From positions 1 through 64,000 of the forward strand of contig NZ_JAJOMC010000023.1 of the NCBI RefSeq assembly GCF_021129155.1: a DNA stretch of 64,000 nucleotides. The letters are read 5' to 3'. The translations under genes and the position numbers were made by a program. This stretch comes from Arthrobacter sp. AK04 (GTDB taxonomy: Bacteria > Actinomycetota > Actinomycetes > Actinomycetales > Micrococcaceae). The notes beneath the pieces are model-generated. The model had not been told where the DNA came from. It did not search any database and saw only the letters and a program-made list of their open reading frames with translations. Positions within the stretch are counted from its first letter, which is position 1; each line of letters starts with the position of its first letter. This document shows positions 25,997-35,345 of the stretch, one piece after another.

Positions 25997-28216
25997 ATGT
26001 CCAAGATCATCTACACCCACACCGACGAAGCGCCGATGCTGGCTACCTATTCGTTCCTGCCCATCATCGAGGCGTTCGCCTCGACAGCAGGTGTGGAGGT
26101 GGAGACCCGCGACATTTCGCTCGCTGGCCGCATCATCGCCGTCTTCGGTGACTACCTGACCCCCGAGCAGCAGATCGGTGACGCCCTTGCTGAACTCGGT
26201 GAGCTGGCGAAGACGCCGGAAGCCAACATCATCAAGCTGCCCAACATCAGCGCGTCCATCCCGCAGCTGAAGGCCGCCATCGCCGAGCTCCAGGAGCAGG
26301 GCTACGCCCTTCCGGACTACCCGGACAACCCGTCCTCGGACGAGGAGACGGCCATCCGCTCGCGCTACGACAAGATCAAGGGCTCCGCCGTGAACCCGGT
26401 CCTGCGCGAAGGCAACTCGGACCGCCGCGCCCCGCTGTCCGTAAAGAACTACGCCCGCCAGAACCCGCACTCCATGGGTGCCTGGACTGCCGAGTCAAAG
26501 ACCAACGTGGCCACCATGGGCCAGGACGACTTCCGCTCCAACGAGAAGTCCGTTGTCATCGATTCCGAGGGCACCATTGCCATCCAGCTGGTCCGCGAGG
26601 ACGGCTCCGTCAAGGTCCTGAAGAAGGCCTTCCCGGTCCTGGCCGGCGAGGTCATCGACGGTACCGTCATGCGCGCCGCCGCCCTGGACGAGTTCCTCCA
26701 GGCTCAGGTTGCCCGCGCCAAGGAAGAGGGCGTGCTCTTCTCCGCCCACCTCAAGGCCACCATGATGAAGGTCTCGGACCCCATCATCTTCGGCCACGTG
26801 GTCAAGGCCTACTTCTCCGAGCTGTTCGAGACCTACGGCAAGCAGCTCGCCGCAGCCGGCATCAGCCCCAACAACGGCCTGGCCGCCATCCTGAGCAGCC
26901 TCGAGGACCTGCCGGAGGACGTGCGCGACGGCGTGCAGAACCTCATCAAGAAGGGCCTCGAAGAAGGTCCCGCGCTGGCCATGGTGGACTCGGACAAGGG
27001 CATCACCACCCTGAACGTCCCCAGCGACGTGATCGTGGACGCCTCCATGCCCGCCATGATCCGCAGCTCCGGCCACATGTGGGGCCCGGACGGCAAGGAA
27101 GCTGACACCCTGGCCGTCCTCCCGGACAGCTCTTACGCCGGCATCTACCAGGTGGTCATCGATGACTGCCGGGCCAACGGCGCCTACGATCCCACCACCA
27201 TGGGCACCGTTCCGAACGTCGGCCTCATGGCCCAGGCCGCCGAGGAATATGGCAGCCACGACAAGACGTTCGAAATCCAGGAAGCCGGAACGGTCCAGAT
27301 CGTTGACGGCTCGGGGAACGTCCTGGTTGAACACCAGGTTTCCGAGGGTGACATCTGGCGCGCCTGCCAGACCAAGGACCTGCCCATCCGCGACTGGGTC
27401 AAGCTGGCCGTGACCCGTGCCCGGGCCTCCCAGACTCCGGCCGTGTTCTGGCTGGATGAGGAACGCGCCCACGACGCCAACCTCATCGCCAAGGTCAACG
27501 AGTACCTCAAGGAGCACGACACCGAGGGCCTGGACATCCAGATCATGTCCCCGGTCAAGGCCATCGCGTTCACCCTGGACCGTATCCGCAAGGGCGAGGA
27601 CACCATCTCGGTGTCCGGCAACGTCCTCCGCGACTACCTCACGGACCTGTTCCCCATCCTTGAGCTGGGCACCAGCGCCAAGATGCTGTCTGTTGTTCCC
27701 CTGATGAACGGCGGCGGGCTGTTCGAGACCGGTGCCGGCGGGTCCGCCCCCAAGCACGTCCAGCAGCTGCTCAAGGAAAACCACCTGCGCTGGGACAGCC
27801 TGGGCGAGTTCCTGGCCCTGGCTGTCAGCTTCGAGCACCTGGCCACCACCACGGACAACAAGCGCGCCCAGGTCCTGGCCGACACCCTGGACCGCGCCAC
27901 CGGAACGTTCCTGCTGGAGAACAAGTCGCCCAGCCGCCGTGCCGGCGAGCTGGACAACCGCGGCAGCCACTACTTCCTGGCCCGCTACTGGGCAGAGGAA
28001 CTGGCCAAGCAGACGGACGACGGCGACCTGGCCGCCTCCTTCAGCTCCATCGCCGGAGAGCTTGCCTCCAAGGAGCAGGCGATCGTTGGCGAGCTGGCTG
28101 AGGTCCAGGGCTCGCCGGTGGACATCGGCGGCTACTACCACCCGGATGACGCCAAGGCTTCTGCCGTAATGCGTCCTTCGGCAACACTCAACAAGGTCAT
28201 TGCAACGCTGAGCTAG
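25997..28216 (+). CDS. icd: Monomeric NADP-dependent isocitrate dehydrogenase
   Basis: TCA-cycle enzyme converting isocitrate to 2-oxoglutarate and CO2 with NADP+. At 739 residues it belongs to the monomeric IDH-II type, typical of actinobacteria and some proteobacteria. The N-terminus [20 protein letters not shown] and the blocks [53 protein letters not shown] and [19 protein letters not shown] are family signatures. Start ATG 25997 has a GGGAG element upstream. The gene stands alone and ends in a clear terminator. Confidence 0.97.
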   Translation: MSKIIYTHTDEAPMLATYSFLPIIEAFASTAGVEVETRDISLAGRIIAVFGDYLTPEQQIGDALAELGELAKTPEANIIKLPNISASIPQLKAAIAELQEQGYALPDYPDNPSSDEETAIRSRYDKIKGSAVNPVLREGNSDRRAPLSVKNYARQNPHSMGAWTAESKTNVATMGQDDFRSNEKSVVIDSEGTIAIQLVREDGSVKVLKKAFPVLAGEVIDGTVMRAAALDEFLQAQVARAKEEGVLFSAHLKATMMKVSDPIIFGHVVKAYFSELFETYGKQLAAAGISPNNGLAAILSSLEDLPEDVRDGVQNLIKKGLEEGPALAMVDSDKGITTLNVPSDVIVDASMPAMIRSSGHMWGPDGKEADTLAVLPDSSYAGIYQVVIDDCRANGAYDPTTMGTVPNVGLMAQAAEEYGSHDKTFEIQEAGTVQIVDGSGNVLVEHQVSEGDIWRACQTKDLPIRDWVKLAVTRARASQTPAVFWLDEERAHDANLIAKVNEYLKEHDTEGLDIQIMSPVKAIAFTLDRIRKGEDTISVSGNVLRDYLTDLFPILELGTSAKMLSVVPLMNGGGLFETGAGGSAPKHVQQLLKENHLRWDSLGEFLALAVSFEHLATTTDNKRAQVLADTLDRATGTFLLENKSPSRRAGELDNRGSHYFLARYWAEELAKQTDDGDLAASFSSIAGELASKEQAIVGELAEVQGSPVDIGGYYHPDDAKASAVMRPSATLNKVIATLS

Positions 28217-28224
28217 GCCTGCAC

Positions 28225-28267
28225 GAAGCGGCGTTCCGGAGATCCGGGACGCCGCTTTGTTGTTTTT
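28225..28267 (+). terminator. Rho-independent terminator of icd
   Basis: Stem GAAGCGGCGT-CCGG / CCGG-ACGCCGCTTTG with an AGAT loop, followed by TTGTTTTT. It begins 8 bases after the stop codon. Confidence 0.88.
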
Positions 28268-28302
28268 CAGGGTAGGCAAAAAACTTGTGGCAGCAGGATT
28301 CG

Positions 28303-28330
28303 TTGCTAGGGTACTAAGTACGCTTAGTAT
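28303..28330 (+). promoter_or_regulatory. Catalase promoter with CTAAG-N4-CTTAG operator
   Basis: Possible -35 TTGCTA (28303-28308) and -10 TAGTAT (28325-28330), 16 bases apart. The inverted repeat TACTAAG-TACG-CTTAGTA (28312-28329) fills the spacer and overlaps the -10, which suits a repressor. The same CTAAG-N4-CTTAG core precedes the PRC/DUF2382 gene at 15843. Confidence 0.6.
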
Positions 28331-28382
28331 CTCGGTTTGCGCCGATGACTGCTGAGGTTGCCGATCCTGAGGAGAAAAAATC

Positions 28383-30605
28383 GTGCCAGAAGAGAGCAAT
28401 ATCCACATCCCCGGTGTCCCCGCCAGCGAGCCTGCCAGCCTGCAGGAACCCACAACGCCGCGCGAACCGCTGCCGCCGAAACCGGACCAGCAGGCACCGG
28501 AGGCTGTGTCGCCCACGGGAAGCCCCACCGGCGCACCTGCCACTGCCCGCGCCCAGTCCGGCCAGTACCTCACCACCGCGCAGGGCCTGCGCCTCGGCGA
28601 TACGGACCACTCGCTGAAGGCAGGCTCCCGCGGTCCCATCCTGCTGCAGGACCACCACCTCCGCGAAAAGATCACGCACTTCGACCACGAACGCATTCCC
28701 GAGCGCGTGGTCCACGCCCGCGGTGCCGGCGCACACGGAGTGTTCCGTTCCTACGGGACCGCAGCCAACATCACCCGGGCCGGCTTCCTGGCCAAGGACG
28801 TGGAGACTCCCGTCTTTGTCCGGTTCTCCACCGTGCTGGGCTCCCGCGGCTCCGCCGATACAGTCCGTGACACCCGCGGCTTCTCCACGAAGTTTTACAC
28901 GGATGAGGGCACCTACGACCTGGTGGGCAACAACATCCCGGTCTTCTTCATCCAGGACGGCATCAAGTTCCCGGACATCATCCACGCCGGCAAACCGCAC
29001 CCGGACCGCGAGATCCCGCAGGCCCAGAGCGCCCATGACACGTTCTGGGACTTCGTTTCCCTGCACACCGAGGCGCAGGCCCACACCATGTGGAACATGT
29101 CCGACCGCGGCATCCCGCGTTCGTACCGCACCATGGAGGGCTTCGGTGTCCACACCTTCCGCTTCATCAACGCAGAGGGCAAGACCACCCTGGTGAAGTT
29201 CCACTGGAAGCCGAAGCAGGGCGTCCACTCGCTGGTGTGGGAAGAAGCCCAGATCATCAACGGCATGGACCCGGACTTCCACCGCCGGGACCTTGCGGAC
29301 GCCATTGAGGCCGGCGCCTACCCTGAATGGGAGCTCGGCGTCCAGACCTTCCCGGACACTGAAGACCAGATGTTCGAAGGCATCGACCTGCTGGATCCCA
29401 CCAAGTTCGTCCCGGAGGAGCTGGCACCTGTCCAGCCCATCGGCGTCATGACGCTCAACGCCAACCCCACGAACTACTTCGCCGAGACCGAGCAGGTGGC
29501 CTTCCACCCCGGACACCTGGTGCCGGGCATCGACGTCACCAACGATCCGCTGCTGCAGGTGCGGCTGTTCTCCTACCTGGACACGCAGATCTCCCGGCTG
29601 GGCGGCCCCAACTTCGCCCAGATCCCCATCAACCGGCCGCAGGCCCCGGTCAATGACATGCTGCGCGACGGCATGCACCAGCAGGCCGTCCACGGCGGCG
29701 CGGCCCCTTACCGGCCCAACTCGCTTGACGGCGGCTGTCCGTTCCTGGCCGGCCAGGATGTGGGGGCCTTCGTCGACGTGCCGGAGGAGCTGGCTGCGTC
29801 CATCAAGGAGCGGAAGAACCCGGCATCCTTTGACGACCACTTCAGCCAGGTGCGGCTCTTCTTCCGCAGCCTCAGCCCGGTGGAGCGCGACCACGTCATC
29901 CAGGCCTACACGTTCGAACTGGGCAAGTGCTACGAGAAGTCCATCCGCGAACGGCAGCTCGCGGCGCTTGCCAACGTGGATGCGGAACTTTGTGCCGCCG
30001 TCGCAAAGGGGCTGGGCCTTCCCGCGCCGGAGGCAACAGAGCAGGTGCCGGACTCAGACCCCAGCCCGGCACTGTCCCAGGTGGGCAAGACCTGGCCGGT
30101 GGCCGGCAGGGTTGTGGGAATCCTTGCGGACGGGGACAGTGACCTGGCTGCCGTCAATGCCGCCCGGAAGGCTTTCGATGCGGCGGGCATCGTGCCGCTG
30201 GTCATTGCCCCGGCGGGCGGCTTCCTTGGGGCTGAGAACGACGGCGGGGTCCCCGTCCAGCGGACCTACCTCACCGCTCGTTCGACAGAGTTCGATGCCG
30301 TCATCGTGGCGGCGCCGGCCGCCCCGGCTCCCGACGCCGCACCCGGACTCGACGCAAAAGCCGGCGCTCCCGGCGGTGCCGCCGACCCGCGGGCGGTGCT
30401 GCTGCTCACGGAAGCGTACCGGCACGCCAAGGCAATCGGTACCTGGGATTCCGGCGCCGAAGCCCTCACCGCAGCGGGCATCCCGCGGGAAACCCCGGGC
30501 ATCGTGTCCGCGGGCGACGCCGAGTCACTGGTGTCTGAGCTGACAGCACTGCTGGCCGCACACAGGGTCTGGGAGCGGTTCCCGGCATCGCCGGCCCAGG
30601 TCTGA
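28383..30605 (+). CDS. katE: Large-subunit catalase (HPII type)
   Basis: Haem catalase that dismutates hydrogen peroxide. The 740-residue length and the C-terminal flavodoxin/class I glutaminase-like domain (from about residue 575, [22 protein letters not shown]) identify the large-subunit HPII type. Catalytic His111 lies in [15 protein letters not shown], the catalytic Asn in [14 protein letters not shown], and the haem-ligand Tyr in [18 protein letters not shown] 28383 has a GAGGAG sequence 8 bases upstream. It is monocistronic, behind an operator-like palindrome shared with the PRC/DUF2382 stress gene, suggesting common stress control. Confidence 0.95.
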   Translation: MPEESNIHIPGVPASEPASLQEPTTPREPLPPKPDQQAPEAVSPTGSPTGAPATARAQSGQYLTTAQGLRLGDTDHSLKAGSRGPILLQDHHLREKITHFDHERIPERVVHARGAGAHGVFRSYGTAANITRAGFLAKDVETPVFVRFSTVLGSRGSADTVRDTRGFSTKFYTDEGTYDLVGNNIPVFFIQDGIKFPDIIHAGKPHPDREIPQAQSAHDTFWDFVSLHTEAQAHTMWNMSDRGIPRSYRTMEGFGVHTFRFINAEGKTTLVKFHWKPKQGVHSLVWEEAQIINGMDPDFHRRDLADAIEAGAYPEWELGVQTFPDTEDQMFEGIDLLDPTKFVPEELAPVQPIGVMTLNANPTNYFAETEQVAFHPGHLVPGIDVTNDPLLQVRLFSYLDTQISRLGGPNFAQIPINRPQAPVNDMLRDGMHQQAVHGGAAPYRPNSLDGGCPFLAGQDVGAFVDVPEELAASIKERKNPASFDDHFSQVRLFFRSLSPVERDHVIQAYTFELGKCYEKSIRERQLAALANVDAELCAAVAKGLGLPAPEATEQVPDSDPSPALSQVGKTWPVAGRVVGILADGDSDLAAVNAARKAFDAAGIVPLVIAPAGGFLGAENDGGVPVQRTYLTARSTEFDAVIVAAPAAPAPDAAPGLDAKAGAPGGAADPRAVLLLTEAYRHAKAIGTWDSGAEALTAAGIPRETPGIVSAGDAESLVSELTALLAAHRVWERFPASPAQV

Positions 30606-30705
30606 GCCGGGACGGCAGCCGGGGCAGCCGCACCGTTGCTGCAACACATGATTGACGCAACCGCTGGCTGACCCGGGCGCTGCCTGGGAAAGCCAACTGC
30701 CGGAG

Positions 30706-30738
30706 GGGAGCGCCGCCGTCGTAATGGCGGGCGCTCCC
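30706..30738. terminator. Terminator between katE and the convergent lipoprotein gene
   Basis: Hairpin GGGAGCGCCGCC / GGCGGGCGCTCCC with an 8-base loop, followed by TTCCTT on the plus strand. It lies between two convergent genes and can serve both. Confidence 0.7.
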
Positions 30739-30752
30739 TTCCTTGTGCGGTG

Positions 30753-31247
30753 TCAGTCGTTGCCTTTGCCCTTGCCCTCGTTGTCCTTTTTGTCGTCGTC
30801 CTTCTCCGCCTCCGGACCTGGCGCAGGGGCGGGGGCCTCGGCGGCTGGCGGGCGAGTGGCCGCAGCGGCCTGCTCCGCGGCGATCCGCGCCTCTTCGGCT
30901 GCCTTGTCCGCGGCCGCTTTCTCTGCCGCTGCGATCGCTCCGTTGAGCTCTGCACGGACGGCCGTGGCAATCGTGGTGATGCTCCGGCGGCGATCCTCGG
31001 AAATCTGGCCTTCAGACTGGGCCGCTTCCAGTTCGGCTTCCAGCCCCTCCAGCGCCCTCAAGGCTGCGGCGGGGTCGTTCTCCGACGACGCTTGGGTCAC
31101 CTCGAGGACGCGTGCCTGCAGCTGCCGTGCCGCCTCGCGCTCAAGGCCGGCCTCGGTGGTGGCGCAGCCGCTCAGGAGTGCGGCCGCCAAAACGGCAGCG
31201 GAGCATACGACCACGAATGTGCGTCCAGCTGGGAAGGCCAGCCTCAC
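30753..31247 (-). CDS. Lipoprotein with helical, charged mature part
   Basis: A 164-residue predicted lipoprotein. The signal peptide ends in the lipobox LLSGC (Cys at about residue 28). The mature part is a long Ala/Glu-rich helix (LEREAARQLQARVLEVTQAS, RALEGLEAELEAAQSEGQ), then an Ala/Pro linker and a charged KDDDKKDNEGKGKGND tail. No family was recognised. It starts with GTG overlapping the TGA of the upstream kinase gene (31244-31247, GTGA), so translation is coupled. Such pairs suggest a surface partner of the kinase, but that is inference. Confidence 0.75.
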   Translation of the reverse strand: MRLAFPAGRTFVVVCSAAVLAAALLSGCATTEAGLEREAARQLQARVLEVTQASSENDPAAALRALEGLEAELEAAQSEGQISEDRRRSITTIATAVRAELNGAIAAAEKAAADKAAEEARIAAEQAAAATRPPAAEAPAPAPGPEAEKDDDKKDNEGKGKGND

Positions 31248-32470
31248 GGTTCCACGCTTTTCTGGAGTTCCTCAAGGTGCTCGCCCAGGACTCCGGTCAC
31301 CGTGGGATAGGGCACGACGTCGGGCGGCGACTGGGAAGACAAGGTCATCAGGGCCGCAGCCACCGCGGCGGCAACCACCACCAGCGCCAGGACCGCAGCC
31401 AGCCAGAACCGTTTTGTCCGCTTCTTGCTGTCCTTCGCGCGGTCCTGGCTCAGGGCCTCACGCGGGCTGGCTGGAACCTGCGCCCCGGCCGGGGCAGCGC
31501 CCGGCCCGGCAGCCTCCCGCAGCTCATCCACAGATTCCTCGGCAGTGATGGACGGCGGGTGGAACGGCATGGCCGGCAGCACCCTGGTGGTCTCCGGCGC
31601 AAGTTCACCCGGGGTGGATGCCGGTGAGACCAACGCCTGGCGCAGCGCGGTTTCAATGTCCGCGGCAGCCGGCCGCTCAAGCGGTTCGAGCGCGGTCATG
31701 GAGCGGATGAGATCAGCCCATTCGGAGGGCAGGTCCTCGGGAATTTCCGGTGCCCGGTGCAGCCGCGCCACAGCCGATTCCACCGCGCTGCCGGGGTATT
31801 CCACTGTGCCTTTGATGCATTCGAGCAGCACCAGGCCGAGCGAGTAGATGTCGGTGGAGGGGGCCAACGGCTGGCCCAGAGCCTGCTCGGGGCTGAGATA
31901 GGCGGCCGTTCCAACCATGGTTCCCGTGGCAGTCAACCGGGTGGAGTCCACGATCCGCGCGATGCCGAAGTCGGTGAGCTTGGGCCGCAGCGGTTCACCG
32001 GGGCGGATCTGGACCAGCAGGATATTGCCGGGCTTGATGTCCCGGTGGATAACGCCGAGGCCGTGGACGTAGGCCAGTGCGTCAGCGATGCCGGCGCCGA
32101 TAACGGCCAATTCCTCCAGCGGTACCGTGCTGTGCCGGATCCGGGCGCGCAGGTCCTGGCCTTCCACGAGTTCCATGGTGAGGAAGGGCCTTGGTTCGTC
32201 GGGGATCCGGGTATCGATCCCGGCGTCGAACAGCGTCACCAGGCCGGGGTGGTTCAGGGTGGCCAGAAGCTGGATCTCCGCTTCCTGGCGCTTCAGTTCG
32301 TCTGCGTCCGGGGCTTGCGGAGCGAAGAGCTTCAGTGCCACGTCACGGCCCAGATTTTCGTCGCGGGCACAGTAGACCGATGACATACCGCCGCGGCCTA
32401 TGACCTCACCCAACCGGTAACGTCCGCCGACCACTTCATTCTTGATGGAGCTAGGCGATTCCGCCACCAT
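31244..32470 (-). CDS. Membrane Ser/Thr protein kinase (PknB-like)
   Basis: A 408-residue eukaryotic-type kinase. The cytoplasmic kinase domain covers about residues 15-280: P-loop IGRGGMSSVY, catalytic Lys in VALKLF, HRDIKPGNIL, DFGIARI and the activation segment GTAAYLSPEQ. A Pro/Ala-rich juxtamembrane linker leads to one transmembrane helix (FWLAAVLALVVVAAAVAAAL). Only about 35 residues remain outside, with no PASTA repeats. ATG 32470 has GGAGG 8 bases upstream. The stop overlaps the GTG of the following lipoprotein gene. It probably phosphorylates proteins in response to an envelope or stress signal; substrates are unknown. Confidence 0.9.
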   Translation of the reverse strand: MVAESPSSIKNEVVGGRYRLGEVIGRGGMSSVYCARDENLGRDVALKLFAPQAPDADELKRQEAEIQLLATLNHPGLVTLFDAGIDTRIPDEPRPFLTMELVEGQDLRARIRHSTVPLEELAVIGAGIADALAYVHGLGVIHRDIKPGNILLVQIRPGEPLRPKLTDFGIARIVDSTRLTATGTMVGTAAYLSPEQALGQPLAPSTDIYSLGLVLLECIKGTVEYPGSAVESAVARLHRAPEIPEDLPSEWADLIRSMTALEPLERPAAADIETALRQALVSPASTPGELAPETTRVLPAMPFHPPSITAEESVDELREAAGPGAAPAGAQVPASPREALSQDRAKDSKKRTKRFWLAAVLALVVVAAAVAAALMTLSSQSPPDVVPYPTVTGVLGEHLEELQKSVEP

Positions 32471-32575
32471 GACCCGTTCCTCCCGGTGCGCTGCGGCACT
32501 GTCGTACCTCAAATTATACGGGCGGTGGAGTAAACGGAAGATTCATCCTGGCCTGGCGAACCGCGGCACGCCGGC

Positions 32576-32610
32576 GGTCCGGCGGCGAAAACCACTTCCG
32601 CCGCCGGACC
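32576..32610. terminator. Hairpin between the kinase and surface-protein genes
   Basis: Perfect 12-bp arms GGTCCGGCGGCG / CGCCGCCGGACC with an 11-base loop. It lies in the 279-base gap between two co-oriented genes, about 140 bases downstream of the surface-protein stop. It could end that transcript; the rest of the gap shows no gene. Confidence 0.5.
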
Positions 32611-32749
32611 TCCCTTCACAAGGACATGTGTGCTGAATACATGTTGTGCGTGGTCTTGTTTCGTTGCCTGGTCAACCTCCTTTCCCTCAGCCTGCCCCCT
32701 GCTGCCGCTTCAGGCGCGTGGGGCAGGCGCTGTCAGTAGGTGGTCGGCG

Positions 32750-34141
32750 CTACGACACTTTCCGCTTGCGGAGCATCAGGAGTCCTGCCACGAGAAGCAG
32801 CAGGGCGAGCGGGGCAAGGGAGGCCTCCATGCCGGTCTTTGCCAGGGCAGTGGCTCCCTGGCCGGGCGTGTTGCGGGCCCCGGTGATGCTTGCATTGGTA
32901 TCGACGGCGATGGCGCCGCCAACTGCGGTGGACCCGGCACCAGGTGCTGTTGTGGAGATTCCTCCCGCAATGGCACCTGCGACACTTCCGTTGCCAGTAG
33001 TGCCGGCGGTGCCCGCAGTTCCGTTGCCAGCGCCGGGATCCGTGCTCCCCGAGTCCACGGTGCCGGCGCCGCCGGCGTTGCCGTTACCCGGATCAGTGGT
33101 GCCAGGGTTCTCGGTTCCCGGCGTTCCCGTTCCCGGGTTTTCGGTGTCGACGGTGCCGTTGCCGCCGATGCCCAAATCAACGTTGGCGTCTACCAGTTCG
33201 CCGGTGGTGCCGTTGTTGTTGCCGCCGATGGTGGCATCGACGTTGGCGTCCGCGAGGTCGCCGCTGGTGCCGGTGCCGGACCCGTTGCCGCCAATTGTCA
33301 GAGCAACGTTGGCATCTACCAGTTCGCCGGTGGTGCCGTTGTTGTTGCCGCCGATGGTGGCGTCGATGTTGGCATCTACGAGGTCGCCGCTGGTGCCGGT
33401 GCCGCCGATGGTGAGGTCGGCGTTGGCGTCCACGAGGTCGCCGGTGGTGTCGGTGCCGCCGATGGTGAGGTCGGCGTTGGCGTCCACGAGGTCGCCGGTC
33501 GTGCCGTTGCCGCCGATGGTGGCATCGACGTCGGCACTTACGAGTTCCCCGGTGGTGCCGGTGCCGCCCAAGGTGGCATCGACGTTGGCGTCCACGAGGT
33601 CGCCGCTGGTGCCGGTGCCGCCGATGGTGGCATCGACGTCGGCGTCGACGAGGTCGCCGGTGGTGCCGTTGCCTCCGATGGTCAGGTCAACGTTGGCGTC
33701 TACCAGTTCGCCGGCGGTGCCGGAACTGTTTCCGCCGATGATCGCATCGGCGTTGGCGTCCACGAGGTCGCCGGTGGTGCCGGTGCCTCCGATGGTCAGG
33801 TCAACGTTGGCGTCTACCAGTTCGCCGGCGGTGCCGGCGCCACCGATGGTGGCATCGACGACGACCGCCGCGGCGAGGGTTGTGGCGTCCGTGGCGGTGC
33901 CGGTGGCACCGCCAAGCGCGACGTCGGCTGCGACGGCAGCGTCCGTTGAAACGGACGGCGTTGGGTCACCCAGCTGGCCCAACGACGTCGAGTCAACGGA
34001 GGCCGCCGCCGAGATGAGGGCGGATGCGGAAAGGTCCGATCCGCTGGTGGTGTCCGCGGCGTTTGCCGCAGTGCAACTGAGGGCTAGGAGCCCGCCTGCA
34101 AAGAGGGTGCCGAGCATTCCCCGGCGAAGGTTGGGATTCAT
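32750..34141 (-). CDS. Repeat-rich surface protein with LAKTG sorting signal
   Basis: A 463-residue exported, wall-anchored protein. The signal peptide is residues 1-28 (ends TAANA). Residues 94-330 consist of 13 copies of an 18-22 residue unit of the form VDANVDATIGGTGTTGDL, with a conserved IGG in each unit. A Gly/Asn/Pro/Thr-rich stretch follows. The C-terminus is a sortase signal: LAKTG (433-437), a hydrophobic helix (441-456) and RKRK. LAxTG is the motif preferred by class E sortases of high-GC Gram-positives. The regular repeats suggest an extended beta structure such as an adhesin or stalk; no known domain was recognised. AGGAG lies 8 bases before ATG 34141. Confidence 0.8.
   Translation of the reverse strand: MNPNLRRGMLGTLFAGGLLALSCTAANAADTTSGSDLSASALISAAASVDSTSLGQLGDPTPSVSTDAAVAADVALGGATGTATDATTLAAAVVVDATIGGAGTAGELVDANVDLTIGGTGTTGDLVDANADAIIGGNSSGTAGELVDANVDLTIGGNGTTGDLVDADVDATIGGTGTSGDLVDANVDATLGGTGTTGELVSADVDATIGGNGTTGDLVDANADLTIGGTDTTGDLVDANADLTIGGTGTSGDLVDANIDATIGGNNNGTTGELVDANVALTIGGNGSGTGTSGDLADANVDATIGGNNNGTTGELVDANVDLGIGGNGTVDTENPGTGTPGTENPGTTDPGNGNAGGAGTVDSGSTDPGAGNGTAGTAGTTGNGSVAGAIAGGISTTAPGAGSTAVGGAIAVDTNASITGARNTPGQGATALAKTGMEASLAPLALLLLVAGLLMLRKRKVS
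33152..33862 (-). repeat. Tandem coding repeat in the LAKTG surface protein
   Basis: Thirteen degenerate units of 54-66 bp encoding the VDANVDATIGG-type repeat. Long exact sub-blocks shared between units, such as the GTTGGCGTC and TCGCCGGTGGTG families on the plus strand, indicate recent duplication or gene conversion, so copy number probably varies between strains. Confidence 0.85.
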
Positions 34142-34227
34142 GGTGAAGTCTCCTGAAAAGTTGAATGAAGGACGCTTGTCAGCGGCCCAAATGGCCGCGT
34201 TCTGCCGTAAGGGCAGGCGTGCCTCAA

Positions 34228-35187
34228 CTAGTCAGGAGATGAACCGGGGTCGAAAGACACCGGTGCGGGGGCATGCTCGGAGAACTCACCGGCAAGGACG
34301 ATGCCGGTGGGTGGAAGGGCGAGGTTGAAGGGGCTCAGCCATGCCGCAGTCCCGGAGCCAGCGGCAGAAGTCACGCTGCTTCCGGTGCCGGACCCTGACG
34401 GGGGAGGAGCCTGGGATGGGGCGGGTGAGGGGTCTGCCGTACCCGGTTGCTCTTCGGCGGAATCTGGCAGGACTACCGCGGTCTGAAGAGGCACGTAAGC
34501 GGTAGTTACCAGCACCTGGCCAACCCCGACGGCCTTCGATTCTGCAACCTCAAGTGTTCCAGTCCTGGCCGTCTCTGAAAGCACCGCCTCTGTTGGCGTC
34601 GCCGACACGATCAGCGTTGCGGGCACGGCTGCGTCGGGCACAGCCCCAGCCGGGACGTCGTTCACGGGAACGGCCAAGGAAAGTTCCGGAAGCGGAAGCA
34701 CTGAAGTGTCTGCTGCCAGGTCTGCAACGGGCTGCAGGACCGGTTCGAGTACAGGGAGTACTTCCGTCACGGATGGGGCTACGACTTCCACGGCCGCCGC
34801 CGTTGCGACGTCCACAGATTCGGCGACCGGAACTGCAATGACAGATATCGTTCCCGACGGGATGACATCGCCCACAACGGGTACCGATGAAATAACTTGA
34901 TCCGCAAGCCCGGAGACCTCTCCCGCAACGGGCTGCAGCAGGCCGGGCGATGTATTCGGCACCGGTGCCGAGACCGCAGGCGCGGCATCAGCAAGACTGG
35001 CCACGGAAAGGGGCAGCTCTTCCGCCACCGAGGATACTGAACCGGTGACGCCCCCCAACAGGGAAGTTGCATCCTGCAGCGTGTCCGCTGAAGCGGCCGA
35101 CGCCGAGAAGGTCAGCCATGTGAGGGTGGCTGCGCCTGCGAGGAACACCGGGCGAAGGGCACGCCACGGCGAGCGACTACGAGCCAT
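34228..35187 (-). CDS. Exported Val/Ala/Pro-rich protein of unknown function
   Basis: A 319-residue secreted protein. The signal peptide covers about residues 1-35 (PVFLAGAATLTWLTFSASAA, then SAD). The mature part is rich in Val, Ala, Pro and Ser, with repeated hydrophobic strands such as VISSVPVVGDVIPSG and VLPVLEPVLQPVADLAAD. It ends in a Ser/Gly/Pro linker and a short tail. No LPxTG signal, lipobox or known domain was found. ATG 35187 was preferred over GTG 35196 because a GGGGGTGG sequence lies upstream at a suitable distance. It is 86 bases upstream of, and co-oriented with, the LAKTG surface protein gene, so both may build one surface structure. Confidence 0.65.
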   Translation of the reverse strand: MARSRSPWRALRPVFLAGAATLTWLTFSASAASADTLQDATSLLGGVTGSVSSVAEELPLSVASLADAAPAVSAPVPNTSPGLLQPVAGEVSGLADQVISSVPVVGDVIPSGTISVIAVPVAESVDVATAAAVEVVAPSVTEVLPVLEPVLQPVADLAADTSVLPLPELSLAVPVNDVPAGAVPDAAVPATLIVSATPTEAVLSETARTGTLEVAESKAVGVGQVLVTTAYVPLQTAVVLPDSAEEQPGTADPSPAPSQAPPPSGSGTGSSVTSAAGSGTAAWLSPFNLALPPTGIVLAGEFSEHAPAPVSFDPGSSPD

Positions 35188-35229
35188 GCGTACCACCCCC
35201 AGTACTGATGCATTCGACGATGGCTACAG

Positions 35230-35304
35230 CCTAAGACGGAATGTTGCAGGAAGTCTAGGGTCTGCTCAAACAACTCGACAAAACTGAAAACTACACGTCT
35301 TAGG
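35230..35304. promoter_or_regulatory. Widely spaced inverted repeat upstream of the exported-protein gene
   Basis: Perfect 9-bp arms CCTAAGACG (35230-35238) and CGTCTTAGG (35296-35304), 57 bases apart, in the intergenic space upstream of the exported-protein gene. The arms contain the CTAAG/CTTAG half-sites seen in the stress operators, but the spacing differs. It might be a looping operator or a large hairpin; support is weak. Confidence 0.3.
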
Positions 35305-35345
35305 AATTACAGACCCGCCGGAACCGGTCATATCTGCCGGTGACC

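Noticed and set aside
26495..29894. Antisense frames of 733 and 526 codons over icd and katE
   Set aside because: They mirror conserved enzymes and show no domain. Their length follows from GC-rich codon positions.
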